Shown: positions 22,113-34,659 of the stretch, one piece after another | How positions within the stretch are numbered: the first letter of the stretch is position 1 | Layout: the number at the start of each line of letters is the position of its first letter | NCBI GenBank assembly: GCA_023974075.1 | Contig: CM043792.1 | Span: forward strand, 10,893,456 to 10,957,455 | From: Chaenocephalus aceratus | Lineage: Eukaryota; Chordata; Actinopteri; Perciformes; Channichthyidae | DNA length: 64,000 nt | Direction: 5' to 3' | Translations under genes and position numbers: made by a program | Notes under the pieces: generated by a model | The model's input: the letters and a program-made list of their open reading frames with translations, nothing else | Told to the model about the DNA's origin: nothing | The model's database searches: none

Positions 22113-25100
22113 GTGGAAGTTGTTCCCTTGTTGTGGTGTTTTACAGCAGCTTTCTCAGACCGCTTTTCACCCCCTTCTTCCTTTTAGTTTGCTTGTTTGT
22201 GTTTACTGTGCTCAGCATATTTCCTCAAGGTGTCTCTGGGTGTATATATTCCTGTCTGTATAGGTTTTTCTCCAGCTATGATGTGTTTTAAACCCTTGTT
22301 TGATATCAGTTCCTTATTTTGACAGTGGTGGCTATTTTCCCATGCAAACAAAATGTGGAGTGTGAACAATCAGTGCTTTGATACAAAGTTTGTCTTATAC
22401 CAAACTACTCAGGACCAACTAACCCTAACCCTGACCCTTTAACTTTCAGGAGTGAAGCTGTATATCTTCCTATTCCTGAAAAGTTGGGTAAGGACACAAT
22501 GTTTTACAAGGACCTGAATTCTCATAGTGGGGTTTCAGCAAATATACTTTAAATAATATTACATGACATTAAACGTGCTACTCCGTCTGTCCTCGGAAAA
22601 GTGGGACGGTTTCCATTTTTCTCTTACAACCACAGATTCTGAGCTTTACATAATGTTGCAGATGTGGTTCTTGTGCTTGTTACTGCCGATGAACAAGTAC
22701 AACTTCTGCAGCAGAAAAGCCAAAACCTGGAGATTTGTTCCCTTAGGCAAATGTGTCATGTTTGATCTGGTGGAGGAAGGAGCCTGTCAATCACACAAAC
22801 CTTTACTTAACCTTTATGCTACTGTGTGTTCTAAAACATGAACATCCAATGATGAAGTAACAAAGTTGTGTTGAAATAAATGTATGTTCATACATTGATT
22901 ACCATTTTATGTGCAAATCAAGGTGCCTTTGCTACTTATTTGAGGTTTTTTTCCCCATATCCAGTTAGAATGGCATGATGATAAGCAAAGTCCATGCGAA
23001 CAAAACTCATTTATTTCAGTTGTTGCATAAAAATACCTCAAAGAAACATTCACAAATCACTTTGAAGACCACAGCTCCATCAAATATAAACATAGATGCT
23101 ATAATGAATAATGAAGCGCATGAAAGGCAACCCGACAAAGACAACATCTATATTTATTGTGAACCTTATGAAAACAGAGAAATGTAGTTTCCTTCAAAAA
23201 AGGGATTTTTGTCTCAAACTATATCAATAAGTCTCCATCAATAGTCCACCCTCACCAGTATGTAGAGTAAGCTTATATCTATTCATACTGTATCTATGAG
23301 AGTGTAGTCAGAAATATTCTCGTCACTTCTGATCTATCCAAGGTGCTTATCGGGCCGTAAAAATGACCTCTTTGCGGAAAAGCAGATTTTAGCCTGGATA
23401 TCAGCTGGCTACTATAACCTTTACAATATAGCACCTCATGCCCATGGGTACAATTGTCAACTGCCAATTCAAAGCTTTTTAAGTCTTCATAGGAAACAAA
23501 ATGGATGCCACGAAGTGTGTTTCCTATATTGCTCAGATCATTTAAAATGTTGATAGCTGTTTCTGTGTTGTTAGGGGCAAGTTACTTTAATTCTCTCAGT
23601 CAGGAACACATCTTTCTTTCCAATCATTCCTACTCAAAATTAATTCAGTATAAATGCAATGTTAACAAATGTGAAATGACCAACAGTTATAATTTGAATC
23701 TACTAAAAAATGAAATGTTTTCTTCCTTGGCTTACCTACACCCTCCCTCAAAGTTTCTGGAAAATCTGGTCTTTTACCTAGAATCCTGGCAAATTCAAAC
23801 CAATAAAACATAACCTCCTTGGCGAGATAGTGAAACAACACCAGTACAAGGGACCAGAGTCCAAATCTTAATGTTCGTTTTATGTGCACCCAACTTCCTA
23901 TTAAAGTTTGTGTCCGCCTTCACATGGTAGTAGAGTATTTTTAATGTCCATACATATGAATATCTTTCAGGTCAGAGCACGGAGAAATACTTTGGAGTTC
24001 TTAATTCTTGCTCAAGGGAGGGATCGTTGATACAGCAGGTGTTATAACCACCGCTTTCCAGATACAAGCCCACAGCTGAAACTCACCTGTCAAAGCTCGG
24101 GGGAAAACCATCTTCAAGCCAAATTGCATCACCGGGCGCGGTTTAGATCCAAATCAGGAGATGTATCATTAAAGACCCAACAGGTTATTATGTATTTTGT
24201 TATAAAACCTAGTGTACTTGACTTGCACATGCAGAAACCACTCTGACTAAAAGCTTTCCTGTGTTGCTCTGCCGCAGTAAAAGTTTTTGTAGCAAATAGT
24301 ACATTTGAGCCAAGGGCACAGCCAGGGATTTATGGAAAGGCTGAGATTATATCACTTCACTGTACAACGATAATAAGCCTCCACCAATTCATCACCACAG
24401 CCAGGAACCCTTACCTCAGCTAAAGTCTCCATTAATGTTGACTCAATAGAAACAGTCAGGGCTTTTTTTTCTTCCATTTCTGATTCTTCCTCATGATAAA
24501 TGAAAACTTCCCCCGGCTCAGAAAGGCTTGACTTGCATGTGGATGCGTGTGTCTTTTCAGAAACATTTGACTGAGTTCATTCATTTGTTCTGTAAACCTA
24601 TATTCCTCATTCAGCAGACACAAAAAGAAAACTATGCGGTTTGTACTCACTTTAAAAAAACAAGACGTGTCTGCTCTTATCAGGGATTTGTCTTCATGCC
24701 AATGTGTTTTTGACAGGTGAAGGCAAGATGGACGTTGTATAGAATAAATAACCAACTCTCAATTTCTCAATGAAACACTCTACATGACAACAATCAGATA
24801 TTGTATATGGGACATTAGCCCATTAGAGTAAAGATGCACGCTATGCAATTGCAACAACCTCGGTCAATCCCTGCCAATAGACCTTGATTCATGGCATTGC
24901 CTTATCCATCTCTACTTTCATTAGAGTAGCCTACTGTAGGAATGAGACCTAATACCGGGAACCAAATAAGGGTTTTCTTTCATTAGTGGTTTCATCGCCC
25001 CAAAATAAATTTGTATTTTGAACATGAAAAAGGGGGGTGATTAACACAAGTCAACAGATTCTATGTTTTGTTATACCGTGTAAATATTTTAAATATAAAA

Positions 25101-25113
25101 TATTTTCCATGTC
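22113..25113. other. No recognisable gene or repeat
   Basis: AT-rich sequence. The open frames are short and unlike known families, including one at 22563-22841. TAACCCTAACCCTGACCC near 22420 is too short to be telomeric. I see nothing else to annotate. Confidence 0.4.
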
Positions 25114-25261
25114 TTAAAGCAAACACAGTCTCACTCCCTGATAGTCCAATAGCGACACTTTGTCAGGGTCCTTTGGCGTGCAGTTGTGACATGCCGAGTC
25201 TCCCTCAGCTTCATAAACAGACTCAAAGAGCTTTCAACTGATTGCAATGTATTCCCATCGG

Positions 25262-25689
25262 TGTTAAGGTTGCGGAAAAGGTAGGACCCAAATGCAGACT
25301 ACAAAAAGGCAAAAAAAGGTCTATAAACAAAAGGCGAGCTTTATTCCAAAAGCCGATGAACACAATAAACATAGCATGAAGAACACAGGTTGCACAACGT
25401 TACAATAACACAAAACAACTGACCGTGACTGACATGGAGGGAGACAGGAAAAACAAACAATGAACCGACAGGGGAACACAGGGAAAGACAAGACTAAATA
25501 CAGAGAGGGGTAATCACGGGACGAGAAACAGCTGGGTAAGGGAGGCAGAAACACAAGGGCAACAGGTGAACACAATGTGATAATCAGACACAGGAGGAAA
25601 ACAAGAGACAGGGAGAACAGAACAGCAAAACAAAACCCATTACCAGACAGACAACACTAAAACCGTGACATAACACCAAGATCGTGACA
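25262..25689 (-). mobile_element. Solo LTR with 5-bp target duplication
   Basis: The inserted 428 bp begins TG and ends CA on both strands (TGTTAAGG to CGTGACA). It is flanked by ATCGG (25257-25261) and ATCTG (25690-25694), a 5-bp duplication with one change. Removing it joins CCCATCGG to CGGCGGTA, which matches the uninterrupted copy near 9836. On the minus strand an AATAAA signal (in GGAATAAAGCTCG, about 25336) lies 75 bp before the 3' end, and the LTR ends near TGCATTTGGGTCC, a familiar phrase in fish LTRs. No internal retroelement sequence is present, so it probably arose by LTR-LTR recombination. Confidence 0.75.
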
Positions 25690-26659
25690 ATCTGCGGCGG
25701 TATTTGATGCTCAGGGAAGCACCGCATCGGTCCATGTCGGCGGCAGTTAACGGCAATGTGAGCGTCTATTCCCATTGGATAACGGAGAACTATACACCCG
25801 GAAGTAAGCATTCTCCTTACTGTCGATTGATTTTATAGTGATATCTGCACTACTCATCAACTCAAAAACACCAGATTATCCTTGTTAATTACACAACATT
25901 GATTGGTTTAAATTCTGTGCAATGCTTTTGTGTTTTTCCCCTTCAATTCGGAGAAACATTTTTTTTTTCGGAGTTTAGGATAGCAGAAGACACTACACTA
26001 CCCATAATCCTCAGCTATCGTTTAGGACTACACCATGCGCTTTGCTTGACAAACCCCGTGATTAGTCCTCAAGCTCTGTGATTGGATGTTGGAGTGGCAG
26101 TGCGCAAAGTTTACGCCGAGCGTCAAATAGCACTTTTAAATGGAATTAAACCCATTAACGGCACACTATCCAAAACAGGAATCGAACGTGTCCACCATCC
26201 CCCCATAATATTGGTTAAAATAAGTGCTTCAACATAGTTAACATTGCAGGAAAGTTAACATTGCAGGAAAATTGATTGCCAAGTCTCAAAACAAACCATG
26301 CAATATATTAGATATAATAATATAATATAATTAATATATTAGTACTTTGTCAGGCTTAATGTGTATCTGTAGATAGATACCCCCAAAGCTTTTTGCTTAC
26401 ATGTATTTAAACGAAGACCTTAACCTAAAGTATTATTTAATGTTTTAATAAAGCCTAATTAGTTTGTCTGTTTTGCACATCCTCCTATTAATATCTTTGT
26501 ACATCCAGCACTAAACTGTTTTATTCTAGATATAATTTACAGTATCTTCTTGATATTTTATATTCTATATTTCTATCATTGACCTTCTACTTTCCTCCTA
26601 TTTTGTATGTACTTAATACTTAAATGTTTTCATCAAATATAACACATTCAACAAAACAT

Positions 26660-26780
26660 GCAGCAAGGCAAGTTTATTCATATAGCACCTTTCAACACAA
26701 GGCAATTCAAAGTGCTTTACAAAAATGAAAGACATTAAGAAAAAGGCCTTTTAAAAACAGTAATTAATAAGCAACACAAT
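26660..26780 (-). mobile_element. LINE-like 3' tail inside B2
   Basis: GGCAAGTTTATTCATATAGC, then ACCTTTCAACACAAGGCAATTC and AAAGTGCTTTACA, is the reverse complement of a very common fish LINE 3' end. Only the tail is present. Confidence 0.5.
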
Positions 26781-27629
26781 CTACCTGCATTGCAATTACT
26801 CTAAACATGTAATAACGTGCTTTAACCATTAGGTGGTTCAGGTTAAAAAGCTGTCAGTTTACAGTGTTAACACAATAAAATATACTGCTGTTTCCGGTTT
26901 AGTTTACGACGGATATATTGGGTTATCCACACATATAATGTTTTGATATTTATAACACAAAAGCGATGGAAAAACCCACAGCAACACAGAAAAGATGGTC
27001 TTAACATGACCCAGATGTCTTGTTAATAAAAAATAATAATGTCAAACAAAATATTACTACTAACTTTATTGTGAAATTAAAAGAGAACGGTAAAAGAATA
27101 GTTTTCGGTCTATTCTGAGGCCCAATCTCTGTAGATAAATAAAGAACTAAGCCAGATGTGTAATATTTAATGCAGCCGAACCATTTATTACAATGCATTC
27201 ATGTGATGACTTTCAAAGAGTAAAGCAAGCACTGCTGAATAAAGTATGATTTTATCTTTTACGAAACGTTTTTTTTTCATATGGAATACAGTCGGAGGTC
27301 AACCAATCACAGAGCTTGAGGACTAATCACTGGGTTTGTCGAGCAAAGCGCATGGTGTGTAGGAGAATACTTACTTCCGGGTGTAAAATTATCCATTAAC
27401 CAATGGGAATGGAGGCTCACATTGCCTTTAACTGCCGCCGACATGGACCGATGCGGTGCTTCCGTGAGCGTCAAATACCGCTGCCGATTGGAATACATTG
27501 CAATGAGTTGAAAGCTCTTTGTGTCCGTTTATGAGGCTGAAGGAAACTCGGTGCATCACAACTGCACACCAAAGGACCCTGACCAAGCGTCGCTATTGGA
27601 CTATCGGGGAGTGAGACTGTGTTGCTTAA

Positions 27630-27975
27630 AGAGGACATATTTCTTTTTCAGATTCATATTTGTATTCTGTGCCTCTGATGTGATAAGTGTACATGCTTTA
27701 TGTATTTGTTCATACTGCCTGTCCTGCAGCATCTCTTTTCACCTGTCGGAAACCAGAACCCAAATTGATTGGTTAGCTGGCCAGCTCTGTTGTGATTGGT
27801 TAACCACTTAGAGATTTCCCGACCCTTAGCGTTTCATGTACAATGTGTTGGAGTGCCAGACAATAGAAACGTTGGAAGTTCACTTTGGGATTTTAGCCTT
27901 GCTGACCATTTACATGCACAAAAACCTTTATAACACTAGGAAAGGGAAAATGGCAAAAAGTCTAATAGGACCTCT
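27630..27975. mobile_element. Family A MITE with TTAA duplication (Kolobok/piggyBac-like)
   Basis: TTAA lies at 27626-27629 and 27976-27979. The left end is AGAGGACATATT and the right end in reverse complement is AGAGGTCCTATT. The interior has the landmarks of a fish family seen again at 41698, 54786 and (reversed) 38925: CATACTGCCTG, TGCAGCA, CTCTTTTCAC, GAAACCAGA, and near the other end GACCATTTACATGCACA. Non-coding. Its left TTAA is shared with the right TTAA of B2, so one element inserted at the edge of the other. Confidence 0.75.
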
Positions 27976-27979
27976 TTAA

Positions 27980-30771
27980 GCTGTTGCTAAGAAGTGGCAA
28001 AAAGAAAACACTAAACATCATTACGCAAGACAGGCAACCTTAATTGTACATTTGTTTCCCATATGTAACCAAAGCAAATGTAAAAGTTTGGGTTAAAAAT
28101 GAAAAGCTAACATTTATTCATGCTCAACTTCACTTTAAATGTCATCTACTGTACACAGTGAAATAACGGCAATCATGGCACTCTTTGGTTTTAAAACATG
28201 TCAGAAAGCATAAAACCATTTCATGCTTCAGTTTTCACACTTGTCATCACTAAATCCCTTTTGTCCCTGACAGCAGCACCGAATCACTGCATTTATTCGG
28301 AAATGGTGTGTCGGATCAGATTTGCAAACACACTCCGAACTACTTTAGCACAATTGAGAATGATCAGAATAAAACATAAGAAATGTGAATTTAATCACAA
28401 TAATATTCCAGAGTTTAGGTATACTTTCTTTAATGTTGGAGGAAAGGTGCTGACATCTTCATTATCTTCTTAATAAATCAACCTCTCACGTGTGTCGCTG
28501 TTAAAGGAGATAAGGCAGATCTGTCTTTGTCTGCCTATTCCCCCCGGAGGAGGGATGTGTTTATCTCTTCACGGCATCTCCACACAGAATCCATTGCAGA
28601 GCGTGATTATCCTTTTCTTTTCCTGCACAGCAGTACAGAAACGTTGTCACTCTATTTCCCCGGCTGCTCACTTCACTGCTGATTAGTATTTGTGAAGGAA
28701 ATGCTCACATTCCTCCTTCTGGAGGGAAGAATGTAAGATCACAGCCCTCTTGTTTTCAGAAAAACCTTCAATTTTTTTTCACAGGTGTGAAGTAGCATCA
28801 AGAAGGAAGGGAAGCCTTCCTCTGAAGCATAAATGCAGCAGGACTGCACAGCGGCCTGCAGGGAAATCAAAGCTGTGGAGGCGGACGTGGAAGCTGAAGG
28901 CTAGTGGAAAACGCTGAGTTTTGACACCCAGAGATGTGCAGTGTGGAATAAGAGGCGTAATTGGAGCTTCTTAACAATGTGCTTGTTACATGAGCCTGAT
29001 GGCAGCAGGGATCTTCCATCACACTCACATCAAAAGGGAAACTGCATTTAATGTGGTTTATAGGAAATTAGCGACAATTACAGCATATTTAGACGAGTAC
29101 GAAAGCATGTCACATTTTGGGACGATAGGCAGCACCTGTTCAAAGTGTCATATAACAAAATAGGGAAAAGAAAATAAACATTTAAAAACACATCTATGAA
29201 TATACTTTTCAATGAAATTCCTTTTGGGTGAACTTTTCAACACCCTTTAAGTTGTACTGAGTAACAATTCACATTAAAATGATGCTGAAGATATACATTG
29301 TTTAAATTTTGTACTTACATTATTCCATATGTTTTATTTAAATACCTAGATAAATGTAATTTAAATCAATTTAATTGTGTTTCTTCTGGTGTCATGTAAT
29401 AATTATGTATCCCTTTTCATGCAGCAGCAGCAGCAGCAGCAGCAGGGTTGTCATGATTTAATTTTCATCCATGCTAAACCACATTTTTACCATATACTTT
29501 TGAGATTTTGGTTGTTTTTCAACACTTACACCAAATTAAGGTTACTTGAAACTCAGGCAGGACTAGAACAACATTAAAGACCACAATAATAAGAGTGGTA
29601 ACGATTTTCTATTGTTATTATATATATATATATATATATATTGCCACTGTTTTTTAATACTGACACCTAACTTGCACTAAGGTGTGTCTGCTGCTATATA
29701 TATTGCCACTGTTACATTGTTTTGAAACTTACACTTTATTTTACATTTCACACTTTTATTTAACTTCAATTTACATGCATACGACACACCTGGAACAGCG
29801 TGATGCCGTTATTGTTATGTCTTGACTGTGCAATAAAACAAACAGACTGGCGAAGCTTTATTTATTGTGTCCCTCCCCAAATTTGCAGAATAGAAGAATG
29901 TGAGAGCAGACAGGTGTCGGTGGTTGAATTTATCTACAATGTTGCAACCTTGTGCAGCAATGGCAGGGGCAGAAACACAAGTCTTACACACATAAACACA
30001 AGTAATTTATCATGTCATTTGTTTTAGATAAATAAGGGAAAAACACCAAACAAGGGTTAATGTCCTTTTCCAAAATCAGCCTGAGGGGGTAATATATATA
30101 GATAAAGATAAAGTCCATTGTTATAATTGGGTATTTTATTTGTAAATTACCCTTATGAATTCCATCATGTCTGAGGTCGGAAAGTAAACAAACGCCTCAT
30201 ACAGCGGGTGGGCTTTATACCCCCTCCCCCGTGTAGTTCTTCTTCTCTAATTTTTTTTTTACTCGCCGTGAAGTGGTTTTGCGGCCTGCCAGTAAACCCA
30301 GAGAAGAAGAAGACGAAGTGACGTCAGCGTAATCGTGCCTCAGGGAAAGTACTGCGGTGTGAATGCAATTGGCACTAGCCCCCTGGCGGATTCAGTGTCG
30401 TGGTACTTTAGTGCCGGCACTAAAGTACAGCAAGTCCTGCGGTGTGAAAGCGGCTCTAGTGTGTTTAACATTAGTTACCTACGTGATGAGAAATGTACAG
30501 GGTACCACAGACTTACCTAACTCCTCCACCTCCCAACACACACACATTCACAAAGATCAGAAAATACAAGGTAGTATCAGTTTCTAACAACAGTCGAATT
30601 CAGGCTCTTCAGTCAGCAACAGGCCCAGGGTGAGAGAGAGGGAGAAGGCTTCCTGGGTGCCTCCTTTATGGTCGGCCCTGGCCGCTGATAGGCCAGCTGA
30701 GGGTGAGAGGATCCAATCAGCCGTCAGACTCAGGTGCACAGGCAGGTACTGATCAGCTTTAGAAAGACAGG
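27980..30771. other. Mostly unassigned; CAG and TA microsatellites
   Basis: A CAG run lies at about 29421-29446 and a TA run at about 29618-29642. The phrase TATATATTGCCACTGTT is repeated at about 29634 and 29693. 30290-30460 has GGTACTTTAGTGCCGGCACT and its complementary TAAAGTAC, a small palindrome of unknown origin. I see no gene. Confidence 0.4.
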
Positions 30772-30951
30772 GGCCGTTTCTCAATGTCGAGTATACCTGC
30801 TGCAGAGCCACTATTTCAAGTATATTACGTCATCGAGCGGCACAGAATGCTGGACATTTAACATTTAAACAGTCCTTCGGCGCCACTTGATGACGTAGTA
30901 TGCTTGAAATAGTGGCTCTGAAGCAGGTATACTCGACATTGAGAAATGGCC
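30772..30951. mobile_element. Foldback MITE with ~66-bp arms
   Basis: The left arm (30772-30837) starts GGCCGTTTCTCAATGTCGAG. The right arm (30885-30951) in reverse complement starts GGCCATTTCTCAATGTCGAG. About five differences separate the arms over 66 bp. AGG flanks both sides (30769-30771 and 30952-30954), a 3-bp duplication. Termini of the GGCCNTTTCTCA type are found in fish Harbinger/ISL2EU-like families and match the ends at 16118 and 22109. Confidence 0.85.
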
Positions 30952-30954
30952 AGG

Positions 30955-33900
30955 GAGAAGAGAGAAAAGCAGGAGGGAAGGAAAACCACGAGTACAGCCT
31001 GCCTGGCACGTAACAGGCACAAATAAAAAGAAGGTCACATTTTTTGGTCAATTTCATACTTTTCATAAATAATTTCAAGGATTATGTGCTCCTTTGTACG
31101 ATGTATTAAATGTTTTACCACTGACAGCATTTCTGACAGTGATCCATGACAAAATGTTTGTATAAGAACGTTATTGAACATTTATTTAAAGTAATCATTT
31201 AGCCGACAGGGTAAAGAGTCAGGTAAAATCGTTGCTTCTCAAATTTGTGGAATTAGAAAAATATATAAATGACAAGCTCCTTTGTGGATTAAGGCAAACG
31301 TTTAACCCCTAAAAATGCTTTTAAAAAATGCCATGTCATGCAACCAAAGCTCAGAAGTGTTCCTTTTTTCACAGAAAGCTCAGTTATTTTATTTTCAAAT
31401 TTAACAACTAATCCCATCTAATGAAACGATATGAAGCTTTGCGTGACATCTTTTAATTGCTGCCGTTTCTTCTTGATGATGCACTCCTGCGCTAAACGAG
31501 GTTCATTTCATGCACCTGTAGTCCTCGTTAGGGAGGCAGAATAAATGAGGAGACGAGGCACAAACTGATCACAGGCTGTTTGGTTGGAGTCAGAGGAGTG
31601 AACGCAGACAGTTTAAAGAACACTATTAATTGGGTAGAAGCTTTGTGTTGGGAGATGCCTTCATGTCTCTCGTGACATGCCTGCTAACAAGCCTCCCTAT
31701 GTTCACTCTCTGTTTAGCATAATTGACGTTTTTCATTATGTGTAGTTCCTTCTGTAAAATGGCCCTGATGACATTTGTAGTCATCTCTTTGTGCTGAGTC
31801 TCGTCTCAGTTTTCCCTGTTGGTCGGTTCAACCTCAGCCAAAGCAGAACATGGGGTTCTGGGTTTTAGATTATTTAAAAAACCATAATGTAAAAGGAAAC
31901 AAAATACCTCCCATATGACTCATTGTTGCCTGAGAGAACACAACACTCAGGTGTTTTCCTAATGAGCACAACAGAAAAAAAACTCTGCTATCAGTCAAGT
32001 TAATAAGGCAGTGACAGAGCAGACACAATTAAGAACACCTTGATAAATGTGTCTCAAAATGTTTAGTAAACATTTATGGCTAAAACTTTGTTTTCTTAAA
32101 TCATTTTTACTTTAGTCACAGCTCCCTGAGCTTATTTTTATGTTATCTCTGCTGGTGTCTTTACTTCCCTCATTTTGTCTACTATTGCTCTCCATTTTGT
32201 TCTGTCAAAAGTAATGATGGATGGGAAAATAAATCTTTAAAAGAACACACAGTTTGGAAAACAGGTGAATAGGTTACCTAACTAATATGACCATACAACT
32301 TCCCCAGATGATTACAACATTTGTCTATTACCCTTTTTATTTTTGTATTATATCTGAAATATGCAAATGAGGAATTGTCCATTTCCAAATGTGTGCTAAT
32401 ATGCATACATTTCCAGAAAAGAAATCTGAACATTGGATACAGCCAGGTCAAAATTACTATTTAATGTTGTTGACATTTACAGTCAAAGGTCATAGATTCA
32501 CAGATCAGAAAATAGCAGCCAATAAAAAAATCCATTCTTTCCAGATTTAAAGAAAGAAATGTGATGTTATCGAGGTCTGAATAATTCCCTATTATTACCC
32601 TCCCTGGAAAGTTTGTCTTATGCAAGTGCTGCTAGTGGAGATTTCTAGCTTGGAGTACGAGAAAACAATTATTTTGACTAATTTATGGATATCACCATGA
32701 AACTAGATTACTTAAATAAAGTATGATCTTAAATATGCAGACTACAGCTAGAAAGCTATAATAGCTTCCTCTATTTTGCATTGTCTTTCAGCATCTTGAA
32801 AGCTTTCTATTGGTCAACGGCCCAAATTCTGTTCACCATGCAGCACATTAGCGCAGATTAATTTAGCTAGTTCGATTTAATTGATTCACCACAAATTCAA
32901 TCCATTTGATTACATCCTGGTTTGTCTTCAGATTAAAATAGCTATCTAATTTGAACGAATTGTCTCGGAGCTGGCATGAGAAAGTGGAGAAATGATTGCA
33001 ATTGGAAGTGTAAATGGAGATTCAAATCAAGTTTTTTTGGCTTCTTTAAATTAAAATAACACCTGTGTTATCTTTCTAAATAAACCCCATAGTAAAAATG
33101 GTTTTGTCTTGTTCATGACGTCTTGTTATGGCAGAAGAAAGCACAAGTGTAAGTAATCACATTTTCATTAAGCTCTGCCAGAAAAGCCAGCATGCACAAA
33201 CAGGACCTGTTTAACTAAATGGACTTCAGCCTGGTGATTGTAATTAAATCCACCTGGGCTGTTCCTGCTGCAACACATTAAAAACAGCTGCAGATGTATT
33301 CTCTGTTTCCTCTTTCCTTAGGATGGACAGACTAACATGTCTTATTCTGTCATAGCGCCTGCATCGAGTGCAGATTGAATGTTTTTGATGTGCAATTTGC
33401 CATTATTCTCCTCCCGTCTGATTCCAGTTCACAGACACACGTCCACAATGCTACAGCTAATTGCTGCAAATCAGCAGGCAGACAGGAGCTGGCAACAATG
33501 TCTTCATCCAGGTTTCCAAAGCCCAGTTTTGTGGAGTCAGAACAAAAACAATGCATCTCACATTAATATTACATTCCCCTGTCTCTATAGGCTGCAACGA
33601 AAGCTAGCAGTGTTTTCCTAACACTGTGTTCAACGTGTTTCCTACAGTTCATCTGAAAGCCAACAGGGTGTGAAGAAGTTGTCACACATGATGCTACTAC
33701 GACCTTCACACATCACTAAGATCCCCTGTTTCTTCACCGATTCTCCTGCAGGACACCTCTGTGTGGGCCTAATGCACATTTCTTGTCTCCATGTCACCGT
33801 ATTCTCCTGACAACTTTACTCCAATTACTGTACGGTTTATTTTCCTGTTAAGGGAGTGGATTTTCAGGATCAGAATATGTTTTTCGTCTTACTTAATCTT

Positions 33901-34420
33901 TTACGTGTAGCCTACAAAATGTAAGACTAACTGTGTGTTCATACTGTATTGTCTTTGAACAGGATGTCCTAGAAGAGGGACAGTGGGATTATGTACATAT
34001 AACATCAGTGTTAAACATATTTACCAATGTTTATTTAAATGACTGAACAATGCTGTGCAAAAACTACATTTCAAATACACCTGGAACCGTCCTTTTGACT
34101 GCACTAACATATCGGTCTGTGTAAACTGTTATCAAGAACAATTATAAAGTCCCAATGTCCAAACAGATACCTCCTAAATTGCAGTCAAAATGTTCAAGAT
34201 GTCTGCCATCTAATACTACAAACAAGCATAAATATAAATTTCAATAATAATGTTTATTTTAGTAACTTATTGCTTCTTTTGACATTGGGCAGTGTGTAGA
34301 ATGACAGTCGAGATGAGCGCCATCTTGTTTTTACTAAGTTTAATGTGCTTTGGCCCCCCTAGATGGCAAATCTGGACAAAAGGTTTGAGTTCAGTAAGAC
34401 AAGTGTGAGTGCAATGAATC
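30955..34420. other. Low-repeat interval, possible non-coding regulatory sequence
   Basis: This is the longest stretch in the window without recognisable mobile elements or coding signal. It has homeodomain-type TAATTA/TAATTG cores, for example around 32855-32980 and 33235-33260. The sequence alone cannot show conservation; an alignment would be needed. Confidence 0.25.
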
Positions 34421-34659
34421 CAAAATGCAATGTTCCTTTATGAGGACACTGTATAGGAAGGTAGGCCTACTTTGTGTTTCACATTTCACGCTAGTACAAC
34501 ACATCCTCACTCCCAGGTTGGCCTATGTTGACGTTATGTCAAGATCCCCTGTGTCGGCTTTTTCCCACGCAAGGGGGGGAGCCTTAGTGTACATTTTCAA
34601 CTTTCCGGGATGTCCATAGGCTTCTATATAGCTCCCTAAACGTATGTTGTAGAGGACAT

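Larger units (their letters stand above)
25118..27625. mobile_element. Element B2: TTAA-flanked element with long inverted repeats
   Basis: TTAA lies at 25114-25117 and at 27626-27629. The left end reads AGCAAACACAGTCTCACTCC. The right end in reverse complement reads GCAACACAGTCTCACTCC. Ignoring inserted sequence, the arms match over at least 250 bp, including GTCCAATAGCGAC, the region with GGACCGATGCGGTGCTTCC, and further in CTCAAGCTCTGTGATTGG. The left arm is interrupted by the solo LTR at 25262-25689. The interior (26110-27300) is shared in inverted sense with B1 and with 34950-36420. No transposase frame is seen. TTAA fits piggyBac or Kolobok targeting. Confidence 0.7.

Noticed and set aside
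22410..22442. CCCTAA-like repeats
   Set aside because: Only about two units; too short for an interstitial telomere.
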